This document shows, one piece after another, positions 30,222-40,387 of a stretch of 64,000 bases of DNA. How positions within the stretch are numbered: the stretch's first letter is position 1; each line of letters starts with the position of its first letter. The position numbers were made by a program, and so were the translations under genes. This DNA is from Devosia algicola. GTDB taxonomy: Bacteria > Pseudomonadota > Alphaproteobacteria > Rhizobiales > Devosiaceae. The notes under the pieces were generated by a model. That model saw only the letters and a program-made list of their open reading frames with translations. It had not been told where the DNA came from and did no database searches. The DNA is taken from assembly GCF_028816455.1 (NCBI RefSeq), contig NZ_CP118246.1, forward strand, positions 868,001 to 932,000, written 5' to 3'.

Positions 30222-30873
30222 TCACTTTGTTTCGAGTGGCTTTGCCATCAGTATTTCGAGCTGATCCGGCTCATAGGTTCGCGCAAACTGTACCGCAAAT
30301 CCGACGTCGAGCCTGGCGCACCACCCGGCCCAGAAGCTGTCCAATGGCGACCGGCGTCCCACGGGACACCCGGGTTTCGGTCGAAACTGCAGCGCCTGAC
30401 CCCGATATATCAACTACGAAACAATCCATCTTGGTGCCGTCCTTCAACACCATTGTTGCACGCGGATTGCGCGGCAATATACGTTTGAATTCGCGTTGGT
30501 CCGGCACAGTGCTCTGCACGCGGCGTTTCTGCCATTCGATCCTGGCCGCAAGCTTTTCCTGCTCGGCAGCACTCAATAACAATTCCAGCGAGAACCCGGT
30601 CGGCACCCGCCGACCAACCGTCGCCCTGAGGACGCCAAATGGTTCAAAATGTGCGGCAACATTCTCGCCGGGCACACCCTGGACCGACGCAATGATTACA
30701 GCGCTTTTTGGCGTAATCGAGCATAGTCGGCAAGCGAGTACGGGGCGAGGCTCCCCTTCAATCACATCGCGATCAGAAAACGAAAAACATCCAGCAATGG
30801 CGCCAATATAGCGTACATTCAGTTGCGAGGATGATGGACTTGGGGGCGTTTCAGTTTGTGCCAGTGCAGACAT
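30222..30873 (-). CDS. PilZ domain protein, cyclic-di-GMP binding (one frameshift)
   Basis: About 216-residue protein with an unassigned N-terminal region (1-120) and a C-terminal PilZ domain. The ligand motifs are intact: RILPR (RxxxR) near residue 134 and DISGSG (DxSxxG) near 158. The frame breaks at plus-strand GAGCCTG (30309-30315); restored, the tail reads VVRQLDVGFAVQFARTYEP and ends LMAKPLETK. ATG 30873 (MSALAQTE) is preferred over TTG 30882. It may link to the diguanylate cyclases in this window, but its output is unknown. Confidence 0.82.
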
Positions 30874-31026
30874 GGGGCCCAATTACTATTTCGATCAGTA
30901 TTGTCCCTATTATACAGGCAATCATTTAAGGACCATTACTACTGGCTGCTCAGAAATGATCGCAATTGACCGCCCCTCTGGGTTGGGAGAGGTGTCATAG
31001 CGAAGAAAATATTGTGAGACTATGGA

Positions 31027-31200
31027 TCAGGCCAAATAGAACAGGGCCGCCACTGCAATGGTCACCGCAGGGCGCGAGACATGGAAATGGGCAAGCCGGT
31101 ACGCAATACTGATAAACCCGGCCTGCTGCCACCCATGAGACGGCGGCGCGTCAACTCGAACGTCTTGATACGCAATACTATCGTTCGCTTCGACACGCAT
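31027..31200 (-). CDS. Candidate 57-residue small protein
   Basis: ORF beginning MRVEANDSIAYQDVRVD and ending in a hydrophobic stretch (RPAVTIAVAALFYLA) that could be a C-terminal membrane anchor. GGAG sits seven bases before the ATG. Codon choice looks like its neighbours. No family is recognised. It lies downstream of, and in the same direction as, the secreted protein at 31308-31709, and could be a chance ORF. Confidence 0.4.
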   Translation of the reverse strand: MRVEANDSIAYQDVRVDAPPSHGWQQAGFISIAYRLAHFHVSRPAVTIAVAALFYLA

Positions 31201-31307
31201 ACGGCAACTCCAAACAAAAACCGTATGCTCATGTTTTAGCAGTCGCTCTTTAAAAAAGTGTCGCCAAGAAGCAAACGCTTGGTAAAGATGGTGCCCAAGA
31301 TGGGACG

Positions 31308-31709
31308 CTACCCCGCATTGTTGGCCGGTCGCAGTCGCGTCCGCCCTTCAATCTGGTTTGTACAAAAATTGAAATTGAGCAGATAAACCCAGCCAGCCTG
31401 GGAGGCCCGAACCTGGATGCGTTTATTGTTGGGCACATTGAGCGCAATAGCCGAATAGCCGCGGGCGGCAATTTCATTTCTTATCTGTCGGTCGGTCAGA
31501 CACATCGGCAATGGGGGCGCACGAAAGTCAAACTCGCGCGGGTCGCCCAAAAAATCGCCCTTCAGCATCGGAGGCTGAAACTGGAAGCCAAATGCCGGAC
31601 TTTGCGATTGCGCCACAGCCGACGGCATCATTGCTGCTGACAGGCAAAAACCGAGCCCAACCAATATGGATCGGATTGCGAACGACGACGACCGACTATT
31701 GTGCGACAT
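31308..31709 (-). CDS. Secreted protein of unknown function
   Basis: 133-residue protein with a signal peptide (basic MSHNSRSS, then a hydrophobic run to about residue 33, cleavage after AVA). The mature part carries two Cys residues, MCLTDRQIRNEIAARGYS and NLNFC-like spacing, plus the basic-hydrophobic RIQVRASQAGWVYLLNF strands. It resembles small exported proteins common in Hyphomicrobiales (recalled), where DRQIRxEIxxRGYxxI recurs. Function unknown. It diverges from parE. Confidence 0.75.
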   Translation of the reverse strand: MSHNSRSSSFAIRSILVGLGFCLSAAMMPSAVAQSQSPAFGFQFQPPMLKGDFLGDPREFDFRAPPLPMCLTDRQIRNEIAARGYSAIALNVPNNKRIQVRASQAGWVYLLNFNFCTNQIEGRTRLRPANNAG

Positions 31710-31939
31710 GTCAAACCTCCCTCCCTCAACTCAGGCCCGGACGAGCGCACCTGATAGTGTTGTCAAATACCTAGCAGCGCCATCTTGAACTCAACCGCAC
31801 CCGCATGTTCATTTTCGGTTCAGGTTCGCCGAAGCGATGAAATCCTTGGAGACACGTACCGCGAGCCCCACCCATGCTTGCGCTACTATATGATAGCGTG
31901 CAGGCAACCTGATTCGGGGAACCTCAATACGGATATTAA

Positions 31940-33955
31940 ATGTCGGAAGTCGAAGACCTTTTTGCTGAGAACCCAGAGCGACGTTCCATGGCGCCGCCAC
32001 CAAAGGCATCGAAATCGTCGGTCGCTAGCGCACCCTCCTCCTACACCGCAGCCGATATTGAGGTGCTTGAAGGACTTGAGCCCGTGCGCCGACGGCCCGG
32101 CATGTACATCGGCGGCACCGACGCCAACGCGCTTCACCACCTCTTTGCCGAAGTCATCGATAATTGCATGGATGAGGCAATTGCCGGTCACGCCAGTCGC
32201 ATCGAAGTTAATTTCGGTGCTGACGGCTATCTGACCGTTACCGACAATGGGCGCGGAATTCCCGTTGAAAAGCACCCGAAATTTCCGACTCAATCGACGC
32301 TCGAAATCATCATGACGACGCTCCATGCGGGCGGCAAGTTCGATTCCAAGGCCTACGAGACCTCGGGTGGACTGCACGGTGTTGGTATCTCCGTCGTCAA
32401 TGCCTTGTCAGATGACATGGTCATCGAAGTGGCGCGGGACCAGCAATTGTTCCGCCAGACTTATTCCCGCGGCAAGCCCCAGTCAGAGGTCGAGTCCGTC
32501 GGGCGAGTCAACAACCGGCGCGGCACCACGGTTCGATTTCATCCCGATGCGCAAATCTTTGGCGCCAGCGCCAGGTTTTCGGCACTTCGACTGTTCAAAA
32601 TGACCCGGGCCAAAGCCTACCTGTTTGGCGGTGTCGAATTGCGGTGGTCGTGCGACGAGGAACTTGCCACCGACGACGTCCCGGCCCGCGCAACCTTCCA
32701 CTATCCCGATGGCCTGCGTGACTTCATGACCACCAGGATCGCGGGCGAAACCCGGATCGTTGACGAGATATTTTCTGGCAAGGCGGGCAAGCCCGGCACC
32801 CAGGGAGCGGTTGAGTGGGCCATTGCATGGTCCTTGGGAGATGGCTTTGTCTCCTCATATTGCAACACCGTTCCCACGCCTGACGGGGGCACTCACGAAA
32901 CCGGCCTACGCAGTGCCCTGCTGCGCGGTCTGAAAAGCTATGCGGAGCTGACCAAGAACAAGGCCGCCACCATTCTTACTGCCGACGATGTTTTTGCGCA
33001 CTGCAATGCCATGTTGTCGGTTTTCATCCGTGAGCCCGAATTTGTCGGCCAGACCAAGGACAAGCTGGCTTCCGGCGAAGCCGCACGCATCGTCGACAAC
33101 GCCATGCGCGACGCCTTCGATCACTGGCTTGCGGCCTCGCCGAACCAGGCCGGAAAACTGCTCGACTGGGCGGTTGAGCGTGCCGAAGAGCGCCTACGCC
33201 GCCGCAAGGAAAAGGAAATTGATCGCGCCAGCGCCACCCGGAAACTGCGCCTTCCCGGCAAACTGGCCGATTGTACCCAAGGCGCCGCCCAGGGTGCCGA
33301 ATTATTCATCGTCGAAGGTGATAGCGCTGGTGGGAGTGCCAAGCAGGCCCGCGACCGTAAAAGCCAGGCAGTGCTGCCACTGCGCGGCAAGATCTTGAAT
33401 GTCGCTGGTGCGTCCCGCGAAAAGATGGCGGCCAACCAACTCATTTCGGACCTGATCCAGGCACTGGGTTGCGGTACGCGTGACCGCTACCGTGAAGATG
33501 ATTTGCGCTATGACAAGATCATCATCATGACCGACGCCGACGTTGACGGTGCCCACATTGCCTCATTGTTGATTACCTTTTTCTTTCAGGAAATGCCTCA
33601 ACTCATTGATGGTGGACATCTTTTCCTTGCCATGCCCCCACTTTACCGGCTGAGCCAGGGCGGCAAGACGCTTTATGCGCGCGACGATGCCCATAAAGAT
33701 GAGTTGATGACAACCGAGTTCACCGGCAAGTCCAAAGTCGACATGACCCGGTTCAAGGGGCTTGGCGAAATGCCGTTCGCGCACTTGAGAGAAACAACAA
33801 TGTCGACGCGCTCGCGCACCCTTTTGCAGGTCAAGATCCAACAGGATATGGAAGGCACCCGTACCACCGTTGACAGGCTGATGGGCACCAAGCCCGAAGC
33901 CCGCTTTGACTTCATTCAGGAAAATGCCGCCTTTGTTACTGACCTTGATATTTGA
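31940..33955 (+). CDS. parE: DNA topoisomerase IV subunit B
   Basis: 671-residue ATPase subunit of the decatenating type II topoisomerase. The GHKL ATPase part has VIDNCMDEA near 74, DNGRGIPVEKHPKF near 98 and GGLHGVGISVVNAL near 145. The TOPRIM domain has IVEGDSAGGSAKQARDRK near 455 and TDADVDGAHI near 533. A Ser/Ala-rich N-terminal leader of about 35 residues precedes the core. Length and the short TOPRIM insert favour ParE over GyrB. The frame is intact. Confidence 0.94.
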   Translation: MSEVEDLFAENPERRSMAPPPKASKSSVASAPSSYTAADIEVLEGLEPVRRRPGMYIGGTDANALHHLFAEVIDNCMDEAIAGHASRIEVNFGADGYLTVTDNGRGIPVEKHPKFPTQSTLEIIMTTLHAGGKFDSKAYETSGGLHGVGISVVNALSDDMVIEVARDQQLFRQTYSRGKPQSEVESVGRVNNRRGTTVRFHPDAQIFGASARFSALRLFKMTRAKAYLFGGVELRWSCDEELATDDVPARATFHYPDGLRDFMTTRIAGETRIVDEIFSGKAGKPGTQGAVEWAIAWSLGDGFVSSYCNTVPTPDGGTHETGLRSALLRGLKSYAELTKNKAATILTADDVFAHCNAMLSVFIREPEFVGQTKDKLASGEAARIVDNAMRDAFDHWLAASPNQAGKLLDWAVERAEERLRRRKEKEIDRASATRKLRLPGKLADCTQGAAQGAELFIVEGDSAGGSAKQARDRKSQAVLPLRGKILNVAGASREKMAANQLISDLIQALGCGTRDRYREDDLRYDKIIIMTDADVDGAHIASLLITFFFQEMPQLIDGGHLFLAMPPLYRLSQGGKTLYARDDAHKDELMTTEFTGKSKVDMTRFKGLGEMPFAHLRETTMSTRSRTLLQVKIQQDMEGTRTTVDRLMGTKPEARFDFIQENAAFVTDLDI

Positions 33956-34201
33956 TTTCGCCGCGCCATATTAACGAAGAAGGCCGGAATAGCGTTGACT
34001 CACAAGGCCTTTGCGTTATGGTCGCCCTCGCTGGAGCATTTTCCGGCTTGGCGACTGGGACCATGTATTTCTGCGCCAGCCCATGCTGACTACGCCCCAG
34101 GGCCACTCCAACGATCTGCAGTTTATGCACAAGCGTCCGAATGGCCAATTCCGTGCCACGGATGCGTTTGAGTTCAGCTGCTTGCGCGCCAATCCTTCAC
34201 C

Positions 34202-35683
34202 ATGAGTGGACTACTAAATTTGACCGATGATTTTTCCGGGCTTGGACTTTCTCCGAAAGTAACCGATGCGGTTGCCGCCGCGGGATATACCAAACCCACC
34301 GACATACAAGCACAAGCAATTCCGCACGTCTTGCAAAAGCAGGACATTATTGGCATTGCGCAAACCGGCACCGGCAAGACGGCGTCGTTTGTGCTGCCGA
34401 TGCTGACCCTGCTCGAGAGCGGTCGCGCCCGGGCGCGGATGCCCCGCACCCTCATTCTTGAGCCAACCCGGGAACTTGCCGCCCAGGTTCATGAGAACTT
34501 TGAAAAATACGGCAAGAACCACCGTTTATCCGTTGCCTTGCTGATTGGCGGCGTTTCCTTCGAGGAACAGAACAAAAAGCTCGATCGTGGCGCCGATGTG
34601 CTCATTGCTACGCCCGGCCGAATGCTGGACCAATTCGAACGCGGCCGCATCCTGTTGAACGGCGTTGACCTTCTGGTCATTGATGAGGCTGATCGGATGC
34701 TGGATATGGGCTTTGTGCCCGACATCGAGCGAATTTGCTCGCTGCTGCCTGCACGCCGCCAAACCCTGTTTTTCTCGGCCACCATGCCGCCCGAGATCGA
34801 AAAGCTCACCAGGAAATTCCTGCGTGACCCGGTTCGCATCCAGGTCGCCCGGCAAAATTCGACCGCCGAAAACATCGACCAGAAATTGGTGCGCGTTGGC
34901 TCCAAGCCGGATCAAAAGCGCGAAGCGCTTCGCCAGCAGATTCGTGCCGCAGATGGGCTGACCAACGCAATTGTCTTCTGCAATCGCAAGCGCGACGTTG
35001 CCATGGTCGCCAAATCATTGGCGCGGCACGGCTTTGACGCGGGCGAATTGCACGGCGATATGGACCAGAAGCGGCGTACCGAAACGCTGGATGCGTTCCG
35101 CAGCGACCGCTTGAGTATTTTGGTCGCTAGCGACGTAGCTGCACGCGGTCTTGATATTCCAGCCGTCAGCCACGTTTACAATTTTGACGTGCCCGTGCAT
35201 GCCGAGGACTATGTTCACCGAATTGGTCGCACCGGGCGCGCCGGTCGCTCAGGCGTTGCAACCACATTGGTGACCGGCGCCGACAGCAAGCATCTTGATG
35301 CGATCGTAAAGCTCATTCAGCAGGACATTCCCTTCGCTGACAATGACACCGGCGCCCCCGCCGATCAGCCTGAGAATGCAGCGACAGCCGAGGAAGCCAA
35401 GCCGGCAAAACGGCGTCGCGGCGCCACGCGTGAACGTGGTCAAGTCAAGGCACGGCCCGCCACCTCCACCGAGCCCCAAAGCGAGACGGTTCAGCAAACC
35501 CAGCCCGAACCGCAGGTACCGGCTGACGCAGTTGAAGAAACGCGCACCGCCAAAACCCGCACCCCTGCTCGTTCCAAAGCGCCAAAGCGTCCCCAAAAGG
35601 AAAGCAACGACAACACAAATCCATTTGGAAATGACGGTCCGATCCCGGCATTCCTGCTGCGCACCAGCGCATGGAGCAATTAG
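34202..35683 (+). CDS. DEAD-box RNA helicase (RhlE-like)
   Basis: 493-residue ATP-dependent RNA helicase. Motifs in order: Q motif GYTKPTDIQAQAIP near 30, AQTGTGKT near 52, PTRELA near 92, ATPGR near 137, DEAD near 161, SAT near 193 and HRIGRTGRAG near 343. The core ends at about 390. A low-complexity basic, Gln/Glu/Pro-rich tail of about 100 residues follows, probably disordered and RNA binding. The frame is intact. The 246-base spacer before it (33956-34201) holds only small ORFs I cannot support. Confidence 0.92.
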   Translation: MSGLLNLTDDFSGLGLSPKVTDAVAAAGYTKPTDIQAQAIPHVLQKQDIIGIAQTGTGKTASFVLPMLTLLESGRARARMPRTLILEPTRELAAQVHENFEKYGKNHRLSVALLIGGVSFEEQNKKLDRGADVLIATPGRMLDQFERGRILLNGVDLLVIDEADRMLDMGFVPDIERICSLLPARRQTLFFSATMPPEIEKLTRKFLRDPVRIQVARQNSTAENIDQKLVRVGSKPDQKREALRQQIRAADGLTNAIVFCNRKRDVAMVAKSLARHGFDAGELHGDMDQKRRTETLDAFRSDRLSILVASDVAARGLDIPAVSHVYNFDVPVHAEDYVHRIGRTGRAGRSGVATTLVTGADSKHLDAIVKLIQQDIPFADNDTGAPADQPENAATAEEAKPAKRRRGATRERGQVKARPATSTEPQSETVQQTQPEPQVPADAVEETRTAKTRTPARSKAPKRPQKESNDNTNPFGNDGPIPAFLLRTSAWSN

Positions 35684-35911
35684 ACTGCGTTTAAACTCAC
35701 TGATGTCAACTGTGTTGGCGCACAATTGAGTAACACCGGTTACGCGACCTAGTTAGACTGGTCGTTGCCAACGAATGTCCTGTTGGTAACAATATAGAAC
35801 CAGTCACTTGCATCACGACTCGCTTTTTCCAGCACACCCATTTATGTAATATTAAGAACATTAGAATCAAATGATGCGAGCCCGACCTTACGAAATGGGT
35901 GTGAGGAAACA

Positions 35912-36958
35912 TTGTCCGAGCAGGAATTCAAACTCGCGCTGAGCTACTCCAACGCAGCAATGCGATTGCTTAAGCGTTGCGAGATTCCGGCCTATCCTCA
36001 TTTTTATGAACTGCTCTATACCTACACTTCCGGCGTCAACGCCGCCCTCAATGCCCGAATGAACGAAATATTTCGGGCGGGGCATCTACTGACCACAGAA
36101 ACAGTGGAAGCGCTCTGTGTCGAATTTTTGAAGTCCTACGACGTAAATGAACGCATCACCAACGTCTCCGAACGCATGCATGCGCGGATCGAGTCGGTAA
36201 ACGACGCTATCGAAACGGCAATGACAAATGCCGTTTCCTATTCTGGTTCGTTGAAAGTAGCGAGTGGCGATCTGGATCGCGGCGTGAGTGCGGACGACCT
36301 CAAGTCCATGACCAAAAGCCTGCTCATCGAAACCCAACAGATGCAGGAAACAAATCGCAATCTCGAAGAACAGTTGGATGCGTCGCGCGAAGACATTGCC
36401 ACGCTGCAACAAGATCTCGAAGACGTGCGTCGTGAATCAATGATCGATTCACTTACGAAAATTGCCAATCGCAAGAGCTTTGATGAAAGTATTGACCGGG
36501 CCGTCGAACAAGCCGCGACGAGTGGTGAGCCGCTGTGCCTCATTATTGTTGACATCGACCACTTCAAAAAATTCAACGACACTTTTGGCCACCAGACCGG
36601 CGATCAGGTCCTGCGTCTCGTTGCCATGACCTTGAAGGCCAACATCAAGGGACGCGATCTCGCCGCCCGCTATGGTGGTGAGGAATTCATGACAATATTG
36701 CCCACCACAGATATTGCAGGTGCCGTTATTGTCGCTGAAAATATTCGCAAGGCCATCCAGGCCAAGGAATTGCTCAAGCGCTCGACCAATGAAAAATTGG
36801 GCCGCATAACGGCCTCGTTCGGTGTTGCGCAGTTCGCCGCAACCGATTCGACATCGTCTCTGATCGAGCGCGCCGACCGCTGTCTCTATGCTGCCAAGCA
36901 CGGTGGTCGAAATAATGTCGTCAGCGAACTGGAACTTGAAAAAATAGTCGCCGCCTGA
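35912..36958 (+). CDS. GGDEF diguanylate cyclase with helical N-terminal sensor
   Basis: 348-residue cytoplasmic protein. Residues 1-100 form a helical region (FKLALSYSNAAMRLLKRCEI, HFYELLYTY) also seen before other alphaproteobacterial GGDEF domains (recalled). A coiled coil (about 125-175) leads to the GGDEF domain with RYGGEEF. The inhibitory-site position reads KGRD instead of RxxD, so product inhibition may be weakened. The start is TTG at 35912 with GAGGAAAC upstream; the next ATG would remove conserved sequence. The stop abuts the convergent aroA stop. Confidence 0.88.
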   Translation: MSEQEFKLALSYSNAAMRLLKRCEIPAYPHFYELLYTYTSGVNAALNARMNEIFRAGHLLTTETVEALCVEFLKSYDVNERITNVSERMHARIESVNDAIETAMTNAVSYSGSLKVASGDLDRGVSADDLKSMTKSLLIETQQMQETNRNLEEQLDASREDIATLQQDLEDVRRESMIDSLTKIANRKSFDESIDRAVEQAATSGEPLCLIIVDIDHFKKFNDTFGHQTGDQVLRLVAMTLKANIKGRDLAARYGGEEFMTILPTTDIAGAVIVAENIRKAIQAKELLKRSTNEKLGRITASFGVAQFAATDSTSSLIERADRCLYAAKHGGRNNVVSELELEKIVAA

Positions 36959-38224
36959 CTATTGCCCGGGTGTCAACACGACGCCGAGGTCCGAAAGCAT
37001 GTCCCAATAGCCCGGATAGGTTTTGCCCGTACAGGCCGGATCAAGAATGGTGATCTCGCCAATTTTCAGCCCCGCCAGCGCAAAGCTCATCGCGATCCGA
37101 TGATCCGCATAGGTCTCGATACGTGTCGGCAAACGCTGACCAGATAACCCCGGGTCGGCGGCAACGATCAGATCGTCCCCATCTTCGCGCGCCAGTCCCG
37201 GCCGAATTCGATTGAGTTCATTGGCCAGTGCCGCCACGCGATCACATTCCTTGACCCGCAAATTAGCAATATTGACGAAGCGCACCGGATTATTGTTGAA
37301 CGCTGCCAAAACCGCCAGCGTCGGCACGGCATCCTGCATTTGCGATCCGTCAATCACCGCCGGCATATTTGGAAATTGCGCAATGAACGCCTGTGAGAGT
37401 GCATCAGGCTGGGTAAAGGCGTCCGCCTTGATCCCCAGATCGATATTGCCGCCGGTGAGCGCCTCTGCGCCCCAGAGATAGGTCGCAGCAGACGCATCGG
37501 GCTCGATCGCCAGCGCCGTCGCCTGGTAGCCTGTTGGCTCGACCCGCCAGCGACCCGCATCAACTTGTTCGACCAGCGCGCCGAAACTGCGCATGCCAGC
37601 CAATGTCAGATCGATATAGCCCCGAGCGCCAATATCGCTGCCCGTCAGCACCACATCAATCGGCCCCGCGCCCAGCGGCGCAGCCATCAGCAGCGCCGAA
37701 ACATATTGGCTGGACAATCCAGCGTCGATTTCAATCCGTCCGCTGCCAAAATTGCCCCTGCCATTCACCACCACCGGCGGGCATCCGGTTGCCGAGTTGA
37801 TATCGATGCCAAGCGATGCAATGGCGGCAACCAGTGGCGCAATGGGACGCCTGTGCATGTGCTCATCGCCGTCAATGACCACCTGCCCGTCAATGGTGGC
37901 CGCCGCCGCGGTCAAAAAACGAACGGCCGTACCGGCATTGCCCAAAAACAACGCTTGATCGGGCGCCGTGAGTTTTCCGCTACCGGACACCACGAAACTC
38001 GTTTCGTCAGGTTCATCGACACCCACGCCCATTTGCTTGAGTGCCGCCGCCATCAAGGCGGTATCCTTGCTCTTGAGCGCACCGCTCAACTGGCTGGTCC
38101 CGACGGCCAGTCCAGCCATCAGCAACGCGCGATTGGTAATTGATTTGGAGCCCGGAGGCGCAACACGCCCGCTAAGCGCATGATTTGGAGGCACTATGGT
38201 AAGTGCTGCAGGCAACACGCTCAT
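36959..38224 (-). CDS. aroA: 3-phosphoshikimate 1-carboxyvinyltransferase (EPSP synthase)
   Basis: 421-residue shikimate-pathway enzyme joining PEP and shikimate-3-phosphate. Signatures present are PPGSKSITNRALLMAGLA near residue 24, LFLGNAGTAVRFLTAA near 92, EPDASAATYLWGAEAL near 242, RVKECDRVAAL near 328 and YADHRIAMSFALAG near 378. The length is typical. The frame is intact. It is followed on the same strand by nothing nearer than the GGDEF gene, so it ends its transcript here. Confidence 0.94.
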   Translation of the reverse strand: MSVLPAALTIVPPNHALSGRVAPPGSKSITNRALLMAGLAVGTSQLSGALKSKDTALMAAALKQMGVGVDEPDETSFVVSGSGKLTAPDQALFLGNAGTAVRFLTAAAATIDGQVVIDGDEHMHRRPIAPLVAAIASLGIDINSATGCPPVVVNGRGNFGSGRIEIDAGLSSQYVSALLMAAPLGAGPIDVVLTGSDIGARGYIDLTLAGMRSFGALVEQVDAGRWRVEPTGYQATALAIEPDASAATYLWGAEALTGGNIDLGIKADAFTQPDALSQAFIAQFPNMPAVIDGSQMQDAVPTLAVLAAFNNNPVRFVNIANLRVKECDRVAALANELNRIRPGLAREDGDDLIVAADPGLSGQRLPTRIETYADHRIAMSFALAGLKIGEITILDPACTGKTYPGYWDMLSDLGVVLTPGQ

Positions 38225-38290
38225 GGACTTGTCTCATTGCAGGGCAAATACTTGGCGACTGTTAGGACAAGTTCTGGTCCAACGCAACGC

Positions 38291-38671
38291 CTAGGCGCTG
38301 GCTCGCGCCGCTGCAATCGCCTTGAGGTCCGCTGGCTCAAGCTGCACACTTTCGCCACAGCCACAGGCGCCGGTCTGATTGGGGTTCTTGAAGGTAAAAC
38401 CGGCACTCATCTTGGACTCTTCATAGTCCATGATAGTGCCAAGCAGGAACATCGTCGCCTTTGGCTCGATATAGACATCCAGCCCCTGATCCTTGACATG
38501 ATCATCGCCGACCATTGCCTCGGTTACATAGTCGAGCGTATAGGCCATGCCCGCACAGCCGGCATTGCGTACGCCAACGCGCACGCCAATCACCGGCTTG
38601 TCAGAATCTTCGATAATTTCCTTGATCCGCTCGGCAGCGGCGTCACTCAAAGTCATGATCTTGAACGCCAT
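38291..38671 (-). CDS. sufA: SufA/IscA A-type Fe-S carrier
   Basis: 126-residue A-type carrier that receives Fe-S clusters from the SufBCD scaffold. The three ligand cysteines are visible as GCAGMAY near residue 39 and the C-terminal CGCGES. The core begins ITLSDAAAERIKEI-like (MTLSDAAAERIKEIIED). It is the last gene of the suf operon here, 53 bases after sufT. The frame is intact. Confidence 0.92.
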   Translation of the reverse strand: MAFKIMTLSDAAAERIKEIIEDSDKPVIGVRVGVRNAGCAGMAYTLDYVTEAMVGDDHVKDQGLDVYIEPKATMFLLGTIMDYEESKMSAGFTFKNPNQTGACGCGESVQLEPADLKAIAAARASA

Positions 38672-38724
38672 CGCATATCCTCGTTCATCGCCCTTTTACG
38701 ATATATAGCGCGCCAGGCCGAAAA

Positions 38725-39126
38725 TTACCACCAGTTCAACGCAACCTGGGCTTCTTCGCTCATGCGGGTCGCATCCCATGGCGGATCAAATACCATATTG
38801 ACCGTCACATCCTGGATGCCCTCGACGGACAGCGCGGCATTTTCGACCCAGCCCGGCATTTCGCCCGCTACCGGGCATCCCGGCGCCGTCAATGTCATGT
38901 CGATAGCAAGATTACGATCATCATCCAGATCGACCTTATAGATCAGTCCAAGCTCGTAAATATCGACTGGAATTTCTGGATCATAGACGGTTTTGAGGGC
39001 CCCGATCAGATCGTTGGTTATCCGTTCGACCTCATCAGCGGGCAGATTGCCATCATGAGTCGGCAAAACGCGGTTATCGACGGGCAATGCCGGAGCCGGT
39101 GCAATTTCGGATTCTTCAGTCATCAT
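38725..39126 (-). CDS. sufT: SufT, DUF59/MIP18 Fe-S assembly factor
   Basis: 133-residue protein of the MIP18/DUF59 family that helps mature Fe-S proteins. The core has KTVYDPEIPVDIYELGLIY near residue 44, MTLTAPGCPVAGEMPGW with the conserved Cys near 84, and VFDPPWDATRMSEEA near 112. A short Pro/Ala-rich N terminus precedes it. It lies 12 bases after sufS. The frame is intact. Confidence 0.92.
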   Translation of the reverse strand: MMTEESEIAPAPALPVDNRVLPTHDGNLPADEVERITNDLIGALKTVYDPEIPVDIYELGLIYKVDLDDDRNLAIDMTLTAPGCPVAGEMPGWVENAALSVEGIQDVTVNMVFDPPWDATRMSEEAQVALNWW

Positions 39127-39138
39127 TATCCCCGCGAT

Positions 39139-40360
39139 TTATACGAAAAATTTTCGGGCGCGTTCAATGCCATCTACCAGGGCATCCACATCGTCCTTGC
39201 CATTATATAGGGCGAGTGAAGCTCGACAGGTAGAGGTAACCCCAAATCGGTGCAACAGCGGTTGCGCACAATGGGTACCAGCCCGCACCGCTATGCCATA
39301 GCGATCCAGAATGGTTGAAATGTCGTGGGCATGCGCGTCCTTGATCTCGAATGAGAAAATGCCGCCCTTGCCTTCTGCTGTACCAATCAACCGTAACGAA
39401 TTGATTTTCTGGAGCTTCTCCATCGCGTAGGCCGTAACGTCGGCTTCATGGGCGGCGATGGCATTGCGATCAAGCGCCTCCATATAGCCAAGCGCCGCTC
39501 CCAAGCCGATGGCTTGCACAATCGGCGGCGTCCCCGCTTCAAACCGGTGCGGCGGTTCATTGTAGGTCACATTATCGAGCGTGACCGACTCAATCATCTC
39601 GCCGCCACCCTGATAGGGCTGCATTTCCGCCAACAGCGCATGTTTGCCATAAAGCACGCCAATTCCGGTCGGGCCATAGAGCCTTGTGCCCGGTCATGAC
39701 ATAAAAATCAGCATCGAGCGCCTGAACGTCAACAACCGTGTGCACAGCCCCTTGGCTGCCATCTACCAGCACCGGAATATTTTTGGCGTGCGCCATATCG
39801 ATAACCTGCCGCAATGGCGTTACCGTGCCTGTCACATTGGACATATGGGTAATAGCGACCATTTTGGTGCGAGCCGACAACGACGCCTCGAACGCCTCCA
39901 GATCGAACCCGCCATCGTCTTTGACATCAACCCAGCGGATCACCGCACCCTTGCGCTCCCGGTGAAAATGCCACGGCACGATATTGGAGTGATGCTCCAT
40001 GATCGAAGTGACAATCTCATCGCCCTCGCCGATGCGCGGGCCAGCAAACGAAGCCGCAACCAGATTGATTGCCTCAGTCGCCGAGCGGGTAAAGACAATC
40101 TCTTCGCTTCGCGCCGCGTTGAGAAATTTTCGCACCGCCTCGCGGCCGCCCTCATAAGCTTCGGTGGCGCGGTTGGCCAATGTATGAAGACCCCGATGGA
40201 CATTGGCATATTCGTGCCGAAAGGCGTGATCCATTCGATCCAGCACCTGCACCGGCTTTTGCGCCGACGCCCCCGAATCCAGATAGACGAGACGGTTCCC
40301 GTGAATCTGTTCCGACAATATCGGAAAATCGGCGCGAATCTTGGCGAGGTCGAAACTCAT
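39139..40360 (-). CDS. sufS: SufS, group II cysteine desulfurase (one frameshift)
   Basis: PLP enzyme that takes sulfur from cysteine for the SufBCD scaffold. The N-terminal DFPILSEQIHGNRLVYLDSG is near residue 9, the substrate region EIVTSIMEHHSNIVPW near 113, the PLP lysine in VMTGHKLYGPTG and the active Cys in RAGTHCAQPLLHRF near 358. The frame breaks at plus-strand GAGCCTT (39679-39685), exactly at HKLYG; removing one base joins both halves into 406 residues, normal for SufS. Confidence 0.94.
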
Positions 40361-40387
40361 CTGGCCATCCTTGCAGCTTGCACTGTG

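Noticed and set aside
33956..34201. Small ORFs between parE and the helicase gene (for example 34011-34205)
   Set aside because: Several frames are open but none has a ribosome binding site, a family match or a clear advantage over the others.
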